Source: Deltaproteobacteria bacterium (lineage in GTDB: Bacteria > Myxococcota_A > Polyangia > Polyangiales > Houyiibacteriaceae). From it: a stretch of DNA of 64,000 nucleotides. Position 1 is the stretch's first letter; every line of letters starts with the position of its first letter. The stretch lies in NCBI GenBank assembly GCA_017644045.1, contig JAEPMI010000003.1:248001-312000 (forward strand). The letters are read 5' to 3'. Positions 1-10,083 of this stretch are shown here, piece after piece. A program made the position numbers and the translations under genes. Below the pieces are notes generated by a model, which searched no databases, was not told where the DNA came from, and was given only the letters and a program-made list of their open reading frames with translations.

Positions 1-519
1 GCCGTCGACGAAGAGGAGGATGCGGCGAACGTTCGGATCCTGGGCGCGTGGTCGGAGCTCGAGCACGTGACCGCGCCAGTTGTAGCGCTCGTTGTCGAGG
101 AGTCGGACCCGGTAGTCGTCGAGGATGCGCGCGCGACCGGTCAGGAAGGCGAAGCCGCTGTGCAGTCCGTCCTCGGAGACCGGGGTCTTCACGTACTGCC
201 CGGGGCCGTGGCCATCGGTCGGCTCGTAGGCGACGAGGTTCACGCCATTGGAGACGATGACCTTGCCGTTCGGGGCGTCGTAGTCGAAGCGCATGCGGCC
301 CGCGTCATCGAAGCGGAGGCGACCCGTGGAGGTCTGCGTGCGCTGATAGATCCGGTGGTGGTAGCGCTGGCTGAAGCGAGCCTCGAGCGTGTCCACCTGG
401 TCGTAGAAGCCCTGAGCCGCTTCGGCGACCGCCCGAGCGCTCGGCGGCTCGGGCGCGTCGGCGTGCGCGATGGCAGCGACGAGGAAGAGCGAGAGGGCGG
501 AAAAGATGTGTCGTTTCAT
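1..519 (-). CDS. LolA-like outer-membrane lipoprotein carrier, 3' end cut by window
   Basis: The visible 173 residues begin with a Sec signal peptide (MKRHIFSALSLFLVAAIAHA). The mature part has the ARFSQ motif typical of the first strand of LolA, then GRLRFDDAGRMRFDY and a VIVSNG turn, all in the LolA order. LolA proteins carry lipoproteins across the periplasm from LolCDE to the outer membrane, which fits a window this rich in lipoproteins. The start is supported by GGAG eight bases upstream. The C-terminus lies beyond base 1, so the total length is unknown. A LolA-domain protein with another periplasmic role is possible. Confidence 0.82.
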   Translation of the reverse strand, partial: MKRHIFSALSLFLVAAIAHADAPEPPSARAVAEAAQGFYDQVDTLEARFSQRYHHRIYQRTQTSTGRLRFDDAGRMRFDYDAPNGKVIVSNGVNLVAYEPTDGHGPGQYVKTPVSEDGLHSGFAFLTGRARILDDYRVRLLDNERYNWRGHVLELRPRAQDPNVRRILLFVDG

Positions 520-731
520 GAGTGTCTCCGTGCGGTCGAGCCGTCGGTGGGCAGGGTTGAGACCGGTGACCTGGCCTGCCTATTCACGGACGGGCTAAAT
601 CTGAAGCTGGGGCTAACGCCTGCTGGGGGCCTGCGTAGGTGAGGAGGTCGCCCTCGCCGGCAGAGCTTTCCTCCCCTCCCCGAGCTCGAACCACCGCCGG
701 CGCTGGGCGACACTTCTCTCCGCGCCTCGGC

Positions 732-737
732 TATCGT
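732..737 (+). promoter_or_regulatory. TATCGT -10-like box for the gene at 744
   Basis: TATCGT lies six bases before the GTG start and no Shine-Dalgarno sequence is present. Transcription starting about 7 bases after the box would begin at the start codon, giving a leaderless mRNA. No clear -35 was found. Confidence 0.4.
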
Positions 738-743
738 CGCCGG

Positions 744-1994
744 GTGAAGCGTTGGCTCGCCAAGGTGAAGCGGTCCTTCACCGGCTGGTCCGCGCGGCTG
801 GGGAAGGCGGCGCGGTGGATCGCGGGATTGTCGCTGGGAACGGTCGGGGTGCTCGCGTCCATCTTCCCGTCGGGCGGAGAGGTGTCCGGGTGGCTCAGCC
901 CGTTGCTCATCGCCTCCTTGGTCGGGTTCATGGTGGCGCCCGTCGTCTGGATCGCCGGATGGGTGGCGAAGGTCCTCGGTCGACGGCGGGACGCCGAGGT
1001 CGCGGTCGTGGACGACGCGCTCGAGCTCGTCTACCCCGATGGCAAGAAGCAGCGCTTCTCCGAGGGGGAGATCGTGTCCGGGATGGTGGTCCCGCTCGTG
1101 CCCATCGAGGAGGACGACCCTGCCGCCGAGCTCTGGGTGCTGCTGACCAACGGCGATGTGCTGCGACTCGAGGTCGGCACACTCGAGGCTGCGGACGAGT
1201 TGCTCGGTGCGTTGGCGCTCGGTCCGGGCCAGCGGCGGCTGGTGTTCGGCTGGCGCCGGATCTTCCAGCGGGTCCTCGCGGCATTCGGAGGCTACTTCGG
1301 CGCCGCGCTGCCGCTGATGTGGCTCGCGATGCAGCTCCAGGGCACCAGGGCCCACACCCCCTTCGCCTTCCTCTGGATGGTCCTTCCCTTCTTCGTCGGC
1401 GGCTGGGCCTCCCGTCGGGTGCGGCGCGAGGTCGTCGCCGGGACCGACGGCGTGGAGGCTCGCATCGGCGGGAAGAAGGTCTCGTTCCGCTTCGCCGACG
1501 TCGACGGGGTGGAGGTGCGCGCGGAAGACGTGACGTTCTCGGTGAACGGCGAGGAGGTCCGGATTCCCCTCGACATGGACGACCGGCGACAGGCGCGCGC
1601 GCTGGCCCATCGACTCGAACGAGCGTGGGAGCACTTCCAAGGGGCGGTGGGCCGGGGCGGCGCCGAGCGCTTCCTGCGCGGCGACCTCTCCCTCGACGAA
1701 TGGAAGGCGAAGCTCGAGCGTCTGCTCGCCGGCGCCTCCACCATGCGCGAGGCTCCCCTGCGCGCGGCGGACGCATGGAAGGTGCTGGAGGATCCCGACG
1801 CGGATCCGGAGGCACGAGCGGGGGCAGCGTTGGCGTTGGCCGCCGCGGGGAGCGACGAGGACCAGCGACGGGTCCGAGTCGCGGTGGAGTCGACCACTCG
1901 CCCCAAAGTCCGCGTGGCCCTCGACGCGGCGCTCGAGGGTGAGCTCGAAGAGGAGCAGCTCGAGGCCGCCCGGGCCGAGCACGCCGCCGATTGA
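744..1994 (+). CDS. Four-TM membrane protein with HEAT-like C-terminus, function unknown
   Basis: This is a 416-residue protein not recognised as a named family. Two hydrophobic segments lie near residues 25-41 and 49-75 and two more near 175-195 and 205-222, with a soluble segment between the pairs. The second soluble part has alternating beta-like sequence (GVEARIGGKKVSFRFADVDG). The last 70 residues (EDPDADPEARAGAALALAAA and following) resemble one or two HEAT/PBS-type repeats. A longer reading frame opens upstream, but the GTG at 744 was chosen because the upstream residues are arginine/proline-rich and a -10-like box sits six bases before it. The hydrolase gene follows 31 bases downstream on the same strand. 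Confidence 0.75.
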   Translation: MKRWLAKVKRSFTGWSARLGKAARWIAGLSLGTVGVLASIFPSGGEVSGWLSPLLIASLVGFMVAPVVWIAGWVAKVLGRRRDAEVAVVDDALELVYPDGKKQRFSEGEIVSGMVVPLVPIEEDDPAAELWVLLTNGDVLRLEVGTLEAADELLGALALGPGQRRLVFGWRRIFQRVLAAFGGYFGAALPLMWLAMQLQGTRAHTPFAFLWMVLPFFVGGWASRRVRREVVAGTDGVEARIGGKKVSFRFADVDGVEVRAEDVTFSVNGEEVRIPLDMDDRRQARALAHRLERAWEHFQGAVGRGGAERFLRGDLSLDEWKAKLERLLAGASTMREAPLRAADAWKVLEDPDADPEARAGAALALAAAGSDEDQRRVRVAVESTTRPKVRVALDAALEGELEEEQLEAARAEHAAD

Positions 1995-2025
1995 CGGTCG
2001 GGGCACGGACCCGCAGAACGGTTCC

Positions 2026-2856
2026 GTGCTCGCCCACGAGACCATCGCCGCCGCCGAGGGCCGACCCCGCGCGGCGTTCCTCTTCCTCCACGGCATTCTG
2101 GGGCGCGGCCGGAACTGGCGCAGCCTCGCGCGGAGCTTCGCCGAGGAGCGACCCGAGTGGCTCGCGGTGACGGTGGATCTGCGCGCGCACGGTGACTCGC
2201 TGGGCCTCGCGCCGCCGCACACCGTGGCCGCGGCCGCTGCGGACCTCGGCGGGTTGGCGCTCGACGTGCCCGTGCGTGGGGTGCTCGGGCACAGCTTCGG
2301 TGGGAAGGTCGCGCTGGCCTTCGCGGAGCAGCGACGGGAAGCGGGGCGTCCCTTGCTCACCACGTGGGTGATCGACTCGACGCCCTCCGCCCGGCCCGAC
2401 CGGCGCGGTTCCGAGGCGGTCTCGAAGGTGCTCGACGTGCTCGCCGAGATGCCCGAGCGCTTCTCCGATCGAAGGGCATTCGTGAGCGCGGCGACCGAGC
2501 GGGGGCTCGCGCGACCGATCGCCCAATGGCTGGCGATGAATCTGCGCTCCCGCGATGGCGGCTACGTGTACGGCGTCGAGATGGACGTGGTGGACGCGAT
2601 GCTCGAGGACTACTTCGCGCTGGACCAGTGGCCCGTCGTCGAGGCGGGCGGGGTGCAGCTGGTGCTGGGTGGGAAGTCCCCGGTCTTCGACGCGGCCGAC
2701 CGCGATCGGGCCGAGGGGCTCGCGGCTGCAGGGACCTGCGGCCTCCACGTGATCGAGGACGCCGGGCACTGGGTCCACGCGGACGCGCCGGGGGAGCTCT
2801 CGGAGCTGCTCCGCGAGCAGGTGCCGCCGGCCGCGCGGGGCGACCGCTCGACGTAG
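2026..2856 (+). CDS. Alpha/beta-hydrolase fold esterase
   Basis: The 276-residue product has the alpha/beta-hydrolase hallmarks: the oxyanion-hole HGILG at residues 22-26, the nucleophile elbow GHSFGGK with Ser90, and the catalytic His248 in DAGHWVHAD near the C-terminus. The order and spacing resemble YbfF-like esterases and other small acyl hydrolases. There is no signal peptide, so a cytoplasmic enzyme is expected; the substrate cannot be read from the sequence. GTG at 2026 is the first start codon after the stop of the upstream membrane-protein gene, and the two genes are probably co-transcribed. Confidence 0.85.
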   Translation: MLAHETIAAAEGRPRAAFLFLHGILGRGRNWRSLARSFAEERPEWLAVTVDLRAHGDSLGLAPPHTVAAAAADLGGLALDVPVRGVLGHSFGGKVALAFAEQRREAGRPLLTTWVIDSTPSARPDRRGSEAVSKVLDVLAEMPERFSDRRAFVSAATERGLARPIAQWLAMNLRSRDGGYVYGVEMDVVDAMLEDYFALDQWPVVEAGGVQLVLGGKSPVFDAADRDRAEGLAAAGTCGLHVIEDAGHWVHADAPGELSELLREQVPPAARGDRST

Positions 2857-3062
2857 CGGACCCCGCGCTACCGTGAGTCAGGAGGGGAGGGACTGCATTG
2901 TTCGGCGGCGCAGGGTCCAGTCCCCACGGTGGGGTCGGGGCCCGGGGCTGACAAGGGGGCCGGGCGCGAGGGTGAGGGCGCTCGCCTGTGGCGCGCTGGT
3001 CCGCGAAATCCTTGGCGAAACCCGACGTCGGATCGTTGCTGATCGACCGGGGGACGATCCGG

Positions 3063-3068
3063 TATGCT
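3063..3068 (+). promoter_or_regulatory. TATGCT -10-like box for citrate synthase
   Basis: TATGCT sits nine bases before the ATG at 3078 with no Shine-Dalgarno sequence between them, suggesting a leaderless or nearly leaderless transcript. Confidence 0.4.
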
Positions 3069-3077
3069 CCCGCCCGC

Positions 3078-4370
<1,293 letters not shown>

Positions 4371-4381
4371 TTCCCACGGTG

Positions 4382-4403
4382 CTCGGGCGGAAATCCGCCC
4401 GAG
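4382..4403 (+). terminator. Hairpin after gltA
   Basis: CTCGGGCGG, loop AAAT, CCGCCCGAG form a perfect 9-bp stem 11 bases after the gltA stop. No T-tract follows, so this may be a factor-dependent terminator or an mRNA-end stabiliser. Confidence 0.6.
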
Positions 4404-4426
4404 TATCGAAGTCTCTCCCATTGAGA

Positions 4427-4432
4427 TAGGGT
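4427..4432 (+). promoter_or_regulatory. TAGGGT -10-like box for lipoprotein at 4443
   Basis: TAGGGT lies ten bases before the ATG with no purine-rich ribosome-binding site. It is the weakest and most distant of the similar boxes in this window. Confidence 0.25.
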
Positions 4433-4442
4433 CGCCATTGCG

Positions 4443-5363
4443 ATGGTGGCTCGTCTCTTCCTGCTCGTTCTCGTCGGCGCTTCAGCTGGATGCACCAGCG
4501 CGCTGGCGGTTCGCTTCGAGGCGGACACCGGATGCTCGGAGAGGATCTCGCGCAAGAAGCTCGGCCTCGGGCTGTACGAGGTTCGGGGCTGCGGACGACG
4601 TGCCAGGTACGTCTGCGTTCACGGGGTTTGCGTGCGCGAGCGCGAAGCGAACGCCGAGCGCACCGTGGTCGTGACTCGCCAGGCACCGCCTCCAGCGCGT
4701 CGAACCGAACGACCAACCGGCGTGCAGCAGGGGCGAGATCGAGACGGTCATCGAGCGGTGCGCTTCGGCCTCCGATACGGCGACGCGCAACTCCTGTTCC
4801 TGGGTGTTCCAGCCGAGGACCCTGGGCACTTCCGTGTTCAGGCACGCGACGGATCCAATCGACGACTCGAGTGCCGGACGTTCCAACTGCACGGGCGTGG
4901 GCGGACCGTGGAAGTGAGCGGGAACGGACGGATCCCGGTGGCCGAGCTACGCGCAGTGGCACCCACGCTCTTCGGGGTGGACCTCTGTGGCACGCAGCTG
5001 CGGGTGTTCGACCGCGGACAGCAACAGCTGGCCGAGCTCCTCGAGAGCTTCGACTCGATTGCCGAGACCATCGAGACGCCGGCGCCAGCGCCGACCGAGG
5101 CGGTGGCATCGGCAGGGCCCTCAGGTCCAGCGGAGCCGACGATCCGTGCGCGGCTCGAAGAGCGAAAGGTTGCGATCCTCGCTTGCCTGGGCGGGGAGCC
5201 TGGCGCGGTGACTGTGCGATGGACCGCGGCGGGAGAGCTGAGTGCACAGGTCGCGGGAAGGGACGAGGGCGCGCCAATTCACGGCTGTGTCAGGGCGGCG
5301 ATCGGTGATGTGCGCATCACGGCCACCGGCTCCGGCGAGCTGATGCACCCCATCGCTCCCTGA
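4443..5363 (+). CDS. Lipoprotein of unknown function
   Basis: The 306-residue product begins with a short hydrophobic signal ending in the lipobox GASAGC (Cys17). The next 45 residues have four further cysteines (CSERI, RGCGRRARYVCVHGVCV), compatible with disulfides. Two regions follow: a beta-rich middle that includes VRFGLRYGDAQLLFLGV and the Cys in LECRTFQLHGRGR, and a C-terminal part (AILACLGGEPGAVTVRWTAAG) that looks like the one-cysteine-pair AgmX/PglI-type repeat common in myxobacterial exported proteins. No family was firmly recognised. It converges with the gene ending at 5367. Confidence 0.75.
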   Translation: MVARLFLLVLVGASAGCTSALAVRFEADTGCSERISRKKLGLGLYEVRGCGRRARYVCVHGVCVREREANAERTVVVTRQAPPPARRTERPTGVQQGRDRDGHRAVRFGLRYGDAQLLFLGVPAEDPGHFRVQARDGSNRRLECRTFQLHGRGRTVEVSGNGRIPVAELRAVAPTLFGVDLCGTQLRVFDRGQQQLAELLESFDSIAETIETPAPAPTEAVASAGPSGPAEPTIRARLEERKVAILACLGGEPGAVTVRWTAAGELSAQVAGRDEGAPIHGCVRAAIGDVRITATGSGELMHPIAP

Positions 5364-5366
5364 GCG

Positions 5367-6515
5367 TCAGAAGACGGTGAGGCCGAGGGTGGCTTCGGGG
5401 AGGACGTGGCCGCTGGTGGACCAGATGCCGCCGCGGAGGGTGAGCGCGACGCGGGTGTTGACGTCGAGCTGGAGGAGCGCGCCGGCGCCGCCGAAGAGGC
5501 GGCGGTCGTGCTCGGTGGTGTCGTCGGGCAGGTCGGCGCGGCGGCCGACGCCGCCGATCTCGCCGTAGAGGCCGAGGTGGGCGATGCCGAGCGCGGGGAA
5601 GAAGCCCTGGAGCTGGCCGCCGTAGCGGACGTCGATGGTGTCGCTGACGGTGGCGAAGTCGAGGAGCGCGTAGAGACCGAGGTGCTGGATCGGGAAACCG
5701 CCGAGGGTGAAGCGGGCGCCGCCGCCGACGAGGCGGTCTTCGCTCGGGCTGGTGACGCCGATGACGCCGGTCTCCACGCCGATGGAGAAGCCTCGTCGGT
5801 CGAGCGGTGCTCGCTGGAGCCGCCTGAGGGAGCCGCCGGGATCTTCGTCGTCGAGGAGCGCTCCGTCCGCCCACTCGGCGAGCTCAGGCTCGAGCGCGTA
5901 GATGGGAATGCTCAGCCACTGGCCGTCGCGGCGATAGAGATGGATGGAGCGATCCGGGTCCGCCGAGACCCAGCCGTCGTAGCGGGTGCCTTCGACGGCC
6001 GCGACGACGAACACGCTCGCCGCGACCGCCACGGCGGCCGCGATGGCGATGCCGACGGCGGCAGCAGCCGAGACGCCGTCGCCATCGCCGCCGCCGCTCG
6101 AGCTCGAGCCGCGGGTCCGCACGCGAGGGCGGTCGGGGCGGGACGCGTCGTCGCCGCGCACCATCACCGCCGGACGTTCGCCCTCCGCGGGCGTGGCGCG
6201 AGTCCTGGAGCCGCTGCCCGAGCCGAAGACGCTCGGCCACGCGTCGTCACGCCGTGGTCGAACGATGAGCAGCCGGTTCGCCTCGATGCGCTGGACCACG
6301 GTGTCCGCGACGACCGCGCCGGGACGAGGGTGCACCTCGACCTCCGACGGGACGCTCGTGATCGACAGGTCCTGGGTCGCGCGGATCGACTGACCCCGGT
6401 CCTTCGCCGGTTCCTGCGCGAGCCGCTGCAGCTCGCTCCGCTCGACGTGATAGGTCGACTGCAGACAGCCGCTCACGAAGAACGCCAGCACCAGCATCAT
6501 CCGGGAGAGGGTCAT
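5367..6515 (-). CDS. Lipoprotein with outer-membrane barrel-like C-terminus
   Basis: The 382-residue product has the signal MTLSRMMLVLAFFVSGC with the lipobox VSGC. The N-terminal domain (residues 20-110) is charged; a Ser/Gly/Asp-rich linker follows, then a very alanine/valine-rich hydrophobic helix (about residues 150-178). The last 135 residues alternate hydrophobic and polar positions in short strands and end in LGLTVF with a terminal aromatic, as in outer-membrane beta-barrel proteins. The gene begins 37 bases after the ECF sigma gene and is probably in its regulon or operon. A TATCCT box seven bases before the ATG may give it its own leaderless transcript. Confidence 0.75.
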   Translation of the reverse strand: MTLSRMMLVLAFFVSGCLQSTYHVERSELQRLAQEPAKDRGQSIRATQDLSITSVPSEVEVHPRPGAVVADTVVQRIEANRLLIVRPRRDDAWPSVFGSGSGSRTRATPAEGERPAVMVRGDDASRPDRPRVRTRGSSSSGGGDGDGVSAAAAVGIAIAAAVAVAASVFVVAAVEGTRYDGWVSADPDRSIHLYRRDGQWLSIPIYALEPELAEWADGALLDDEDPGGSLRRLQRAPLDRRGFSIGVETGVIGVTSPSEDRLVGGGARFTLGGFPIQHLGLYALLDFATVSDTIDVRYGGQLQGFFPALGIAHLGLYGEIGGVGRRADLPDDTTEHDRRLFGGAGALLQLDVNTRVALTLRGGIWSTSGHVLPEATLGLTVF

Positions 6516-6522
6516 CTCCCGA

Positions 6523-6528
6523 AGGATA
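6523..6528 (-). promoter_or_regulatory. TATCCT -10-like box for lipoprotein starting at 6515
   Basis: Read on the minus strand, TATCCT is followed by seven bases and then the ATG. The spacer contains GGGAG directly against the start codon, which is too close for a normal ribosome-binding site. Confidence 0.35.
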
Positions 6529-6552
6529 CGCGCGTCGCGCGGCAGTCCCCCT

Positions 6553-7257
6553 TCAGGCGGGGGTGCCGCCGGGGAGCAGCGCCGCGACGATCTGCTCGAG
6601 CCGCGCGCCGACGTCGCGCTCTTCGCTGATCTTGCGCGCGCGAACCTTCACCGCTTTCGGCGTGGGCTCGCGCTGCAGTCGGTCCATGTGCTCGCGGAGC
6701 TGGCGCCGCGCTTCGTGCACGCGCCACGCGACGGTGCCATCGCTGGTCTCGAGAACGACCGCGGCCTCCTTGTAGGAGAGACCCTGCAGCGTGGTCAGCA
6801 CGACGGTGGTCGCCAGCAGCGGCGAGAGGCGGTCGAAGGCGGCGAGCAGATGCGCGTAGCGCTCCTGGAGCTCGAGCGCGCGGCGGGGATCGCCTTCGGC
6901 GTCCACCTCGATGGCGGCGGCGACACGAGGATCCTCGAGGCCCACCAGCGTTCGGCGGCCGCGGTTGCGCTTGATGTTCAGCGCGCGATGGAGCGCGATC
7001 CGGTAGAGCCAGGTGAAGAACTCGCTGCGACCCTCGAACTCGCCGAGCTTGCTGTAGGCCTTGAGGAAGGCGTCCTGTGTGATGTCCTCGGCGTCGGACG
7101 GCTCACCGGTCAGGTGGAGGGCCAGCGCATAGATGCGGGGCCGGTAGCGGCGGAAGAGGGCTTCGAAGGCACGCTGGTCGCCGCCCTTCGCGGCGTCCAC
7201 GAGCGCGGTCGCCTCACGACCGCGCCGCGTTGCTTCGTCGTCCTTCATCGTCGACAT
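6553..7257 (-). CDS. ECF-type RNA polymerase sigma factor
   Basis: The 234-residue product has a sigma region 2 with FEALFRRYRPRIYALALHL and AEDITQDAFLKAY, and a region 4 helix-turn-helix with LSYKEAAVVLETSDGTVAWR. No region 3 lies between them, as in ECF (group 4) sigma factors. About 40 basic residues follow region 4. No anti-sigma factor with a zinc-binding or single-TM layout adjoins it; the next gene is a lipoprotein. An in-frame ATG at 7296 would overlap the putative ECF-type -10 (CGTCAA), so the ATG at 7257 is preferred. Confidence 0.9.
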   Translation of the reverse strand: MSTMKDDEATRRGREATALVDAAKGGDQRAFEALFRRYRPRIYALALHLTGEPSDAEDITQDAFLKAYSKLGEFEGRSEFFTWLYRIALHRALNIKRNRGRRTLVGLEDPRVAAAIEVDAEGDPRRALELQERYAHLLAAFDRLSPLLATTVVLTTLQGLSYKEAAVVLETSDGTVAWRVHEARRQLREHMDRLQREPTPKAVKVRARKISEERDVGARLEQIVAALLPGGTPA

Positions 7258-7295
7258 GCTGCTTGGAAACCTAACCTGCCCGTCAATTGGGATCA

Positions 7296-7323
7296 TTGAC
7301 GCACAAATTCTGGATCCGATTCC
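7296..7323 (-). promoter_or_regulatory. Possible ECF-type autoregulatory promoter
   Basis: Read on the minus strand, GGAATC and CGTCAA are separated by 16 bases, close to the GGAAC / CGTC pattern recognised by many ECF sigma factors. It lies just upstream of an ECF sigma gene, so autoregulation is inferred. The leader to the ATG at 7257 would be about 30 bases. Confidence 0.4.
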
Positions 7324-7355
7324 AGTATCCCCCTTTTTGGGGCCCTGGGGGTCGC

Positions 7356-7384
7356 TTGATCCCTCGTTGGGGATCTGTTAATAC
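7356..7384 (+). promoter_or_regulatory. Sigma-70-type promoter of the mreB operon
   Basis: TTGATC and TAATAC are separated by exactly 17 bases, the best housekeeping promoter in the window. A transcript would start near 7391 and leave about a 100-base leader before mreB. Confidence 0.7.
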
Positions 7385-7454
7385 CGAGGGCACGCGTGGC
7401 GCAGTTTGCGCCGAAAAGTACATCATCTCGATGCTTTAGCCGGGTCGTGGGTAG

Positions 7455-8528
<1,074 letters not shown>

Positions 8529-8549
8529 CCGCGAAGCGGCGCACGAAAT

Positions 8550-8583
8550 CCCGTGCCCATGCCCGTGCCCCTGCCCGTGCCCG
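8550..8583 (+). repeat. GCCCNT hexamer repeat between mreB and mreC
   Basis: About five and a half imperfect units of CCCGTG/CCCATG lie just after the mreB stop, preceded by the small dyad GCCGCgaaGCGGC. The complementary strand is a run of GGGCA units and could fold as a G-quadruplex. Confidence 0.7.
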
Positions 8584-8680
8584 AAATCACGTTCCCCGGG
8601 CGGGCTGAGCACTCACACACCGGGCAGGGCCCCCAGGAATCCACGCGTCGCCAGACGCGTTCGAACCCGACCGGGCTCCC

Positions 8681-9553
8681 ATGAGCTACTTCCGCCGATT
8701 TCGAGACGCCGCCATCAGCGTGGCGCTCCTCATCATCCCCTTCCTGTTCCTGAGCGCGAACCTCAGCGACCCGGCGGACACGTCCATCATCGACGACGCC
8801 TTCCTGCAGCTCAGCCGTCCGGTGCAGTACCTGGCCACCGAGACCGCCGACGCGGTCAGCGGCGTGGTCGAGGAGTACGTCTACCTGGTCGACGTGAAGC
8901 GGGACAACGAGCGACTCCGCCTCGACGCGGCGCGGCTCGAAGAAGAGAACCGACTGCTCCGCACCGAGGCCCGCGAGAACCAGCGCCTGCGCGATCTGCT
9001 CGCGCTCCGTGAGCGGCTGCGCGGCGACACCATCGCGGCCCGGGTGATCTCGAAGGAGATCTCGCCCTACTTCCGTGTCGTCCGGCTCCGGCTCGACCGT
9101 GGCGCCCGCGACCGTGTGCGCGCCGGCATGCCGGTGGTCAGCTCGCAGGGCCTGGTCGGTCAGGTCCGCCGGACCTTCGGCCGCCACGCCGACGTTCGGC
9201 TCACGGTCGACCGCGAGAGCGCGGTGGACGTGATCGTTCAGCGCACGGGCGCGCGCGGCGTGCTCCGCGGCACCGGCGAGAGCGATCGCTACGCCGCGCG
9301 CATCCAGTACCTGCAGCGCGACGACGAGATCGAGGTCGGCGACGAGGTCTACACCTCCGGTCTCGGTCGCCGCTTCCCCGCGTCGATCCTGGTCGGCCGG
9401 GTCAACCGCGTGGAGCGCGCGGAGTTCGGTCTCTACCAGGAGGTCGAGGTCGCCCCGACCGTCGACTTCTCCGCGCTCGAAGAGGTGCTCGTCCTCACCG
9501 AGGGCGCCCGCGACACCAGCCGCGAGGACGACGACGATCGGGAAGAGCAGTGA
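8681..9553 (+). CDS. mreC: Cell-shape protein MreC
   Basis: The 290-residue protein has one N-terminal membrane helix (VALLIIPFLFLSANLS), a coiled coil rich in Arg/Glu/Leu (about residues 65-112, DNERLRLDAARLEEENRLLR), then the two periplasmic beta domains of MreC, with SSQGLVGQVRRTFGRHADVR and VYTSGLGRRFPASILVGRV as recognisable conserved stretches. MreC links MreB to the periplasmic synthases MrdA/RodA. The length is usual for the family; the acidic tail (TSREDDDDREEQ) is a local feature. It overlaps mreD by four bases (GTGA). Confidence 0.95.
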   Translation: MSYFRRFRDAAISVALLIIPFLFLSANLSDPADTSIIDDAFLQLSRPVQYLATETADAVSGVVEEYVYLVDVKRDNERLRLDAARLEEENRLLRTEARENQRLRDLLALRERLRGDTIAARVISKEISPYFRVVRLRLDRGARDRVRAGMPVVSSQGLVGQVRRTFGRHADVRLTVDRESAVDVIVQRTGARGVLRGTGESDRYAARIQYLQRDDEIEVGDEVYTSGLGRRFPASILVGRVNRVERAEFGLYQEVEVAPTVDFSALEEVLVLTEGARDTSREDDDDREEQ

Positions 9554-10083
9554 GCCCCTGGACCCGCAGCGCGCTGCTGGTGCTCCTCGGTCTCGGTCTG
9601 CTCCTGATGCAGTCGGTGCTCGCGACGGTGGTGCCGATCTACCCGTTCATCCCGACGCTGATCCTCCCGGTGCTCATCTACCTCGGCGTCTCGCCCGAGG
9701 TGCACCTGGTCCGCGGCGCGCTGCTCGCGTTCTTCCTCGGCTACCTCTACGACCTCTTCAGCGGCAACCTGATGAGCCTGCAGACCTTCGTGGCGGTCGC
9801 GACCTTCATGCTCGCCCGCGGCGCCGGGCTCCGGCTCTTCCTGCGGAGCCCGAGCTTCCAGGTCTTGCTCACGTTCATCGTCGCCTGCCTCGCCGGTGGC
9901 GCGACGATCGCCCTTCGCACCATCTTCGCCGACAACGCGCCTTTCCCCTTCGGCGGGGTGCGTGAGACCGCGACGCTGCTCGTCGCCCCGGCCCTCGCCA
10001 CCGCGCTCGCCGCGCCGCTCGTCTTCCCGGCCGTGCAGCGGATCGAGTCGGCGGCACCGAAGCGGCAGGAGGCCACCTCCTGA
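9550..10083 (+). CDS. mreD: Cell-shape protein MreD
   Basis: The 177-residue, almost wholly hydrophobic protein has five to six predicted membrane helices and the family features VVPIYPFIPTLILPVLIYLG and FFLGYLYDLFSGN. It is the membrane partner of MreC in the elongasome. The GTG start lies in a GTGA overlap with mreC, and its TGA overlaps the ATG of mrdA, so translation of the three genes is probably coupled. Confidence 0.93.
   Translation: MSPWTRSALLVLLGLGLLLMQSVLATVVPIYPFIPTLILPVLIYLGVSPEVHLVRGALLAFFLGYLYDLFSGNLMSLQTFVAVATFMLARGAGLRLFLRSPSFQVLLTFIVACLAGGATIALRTIFADNAPFPFGGVRETATLLVAPALATALAAPLVFPAVQRIESAAPKRQEATS

Noticed and set aside
67-642. Long plus-strand frames over the LolA-like gene
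   Set aside because: They are the antisense of a convincing signal-peptide-bearing gene and show composition typical of GC-rich shadow frames.
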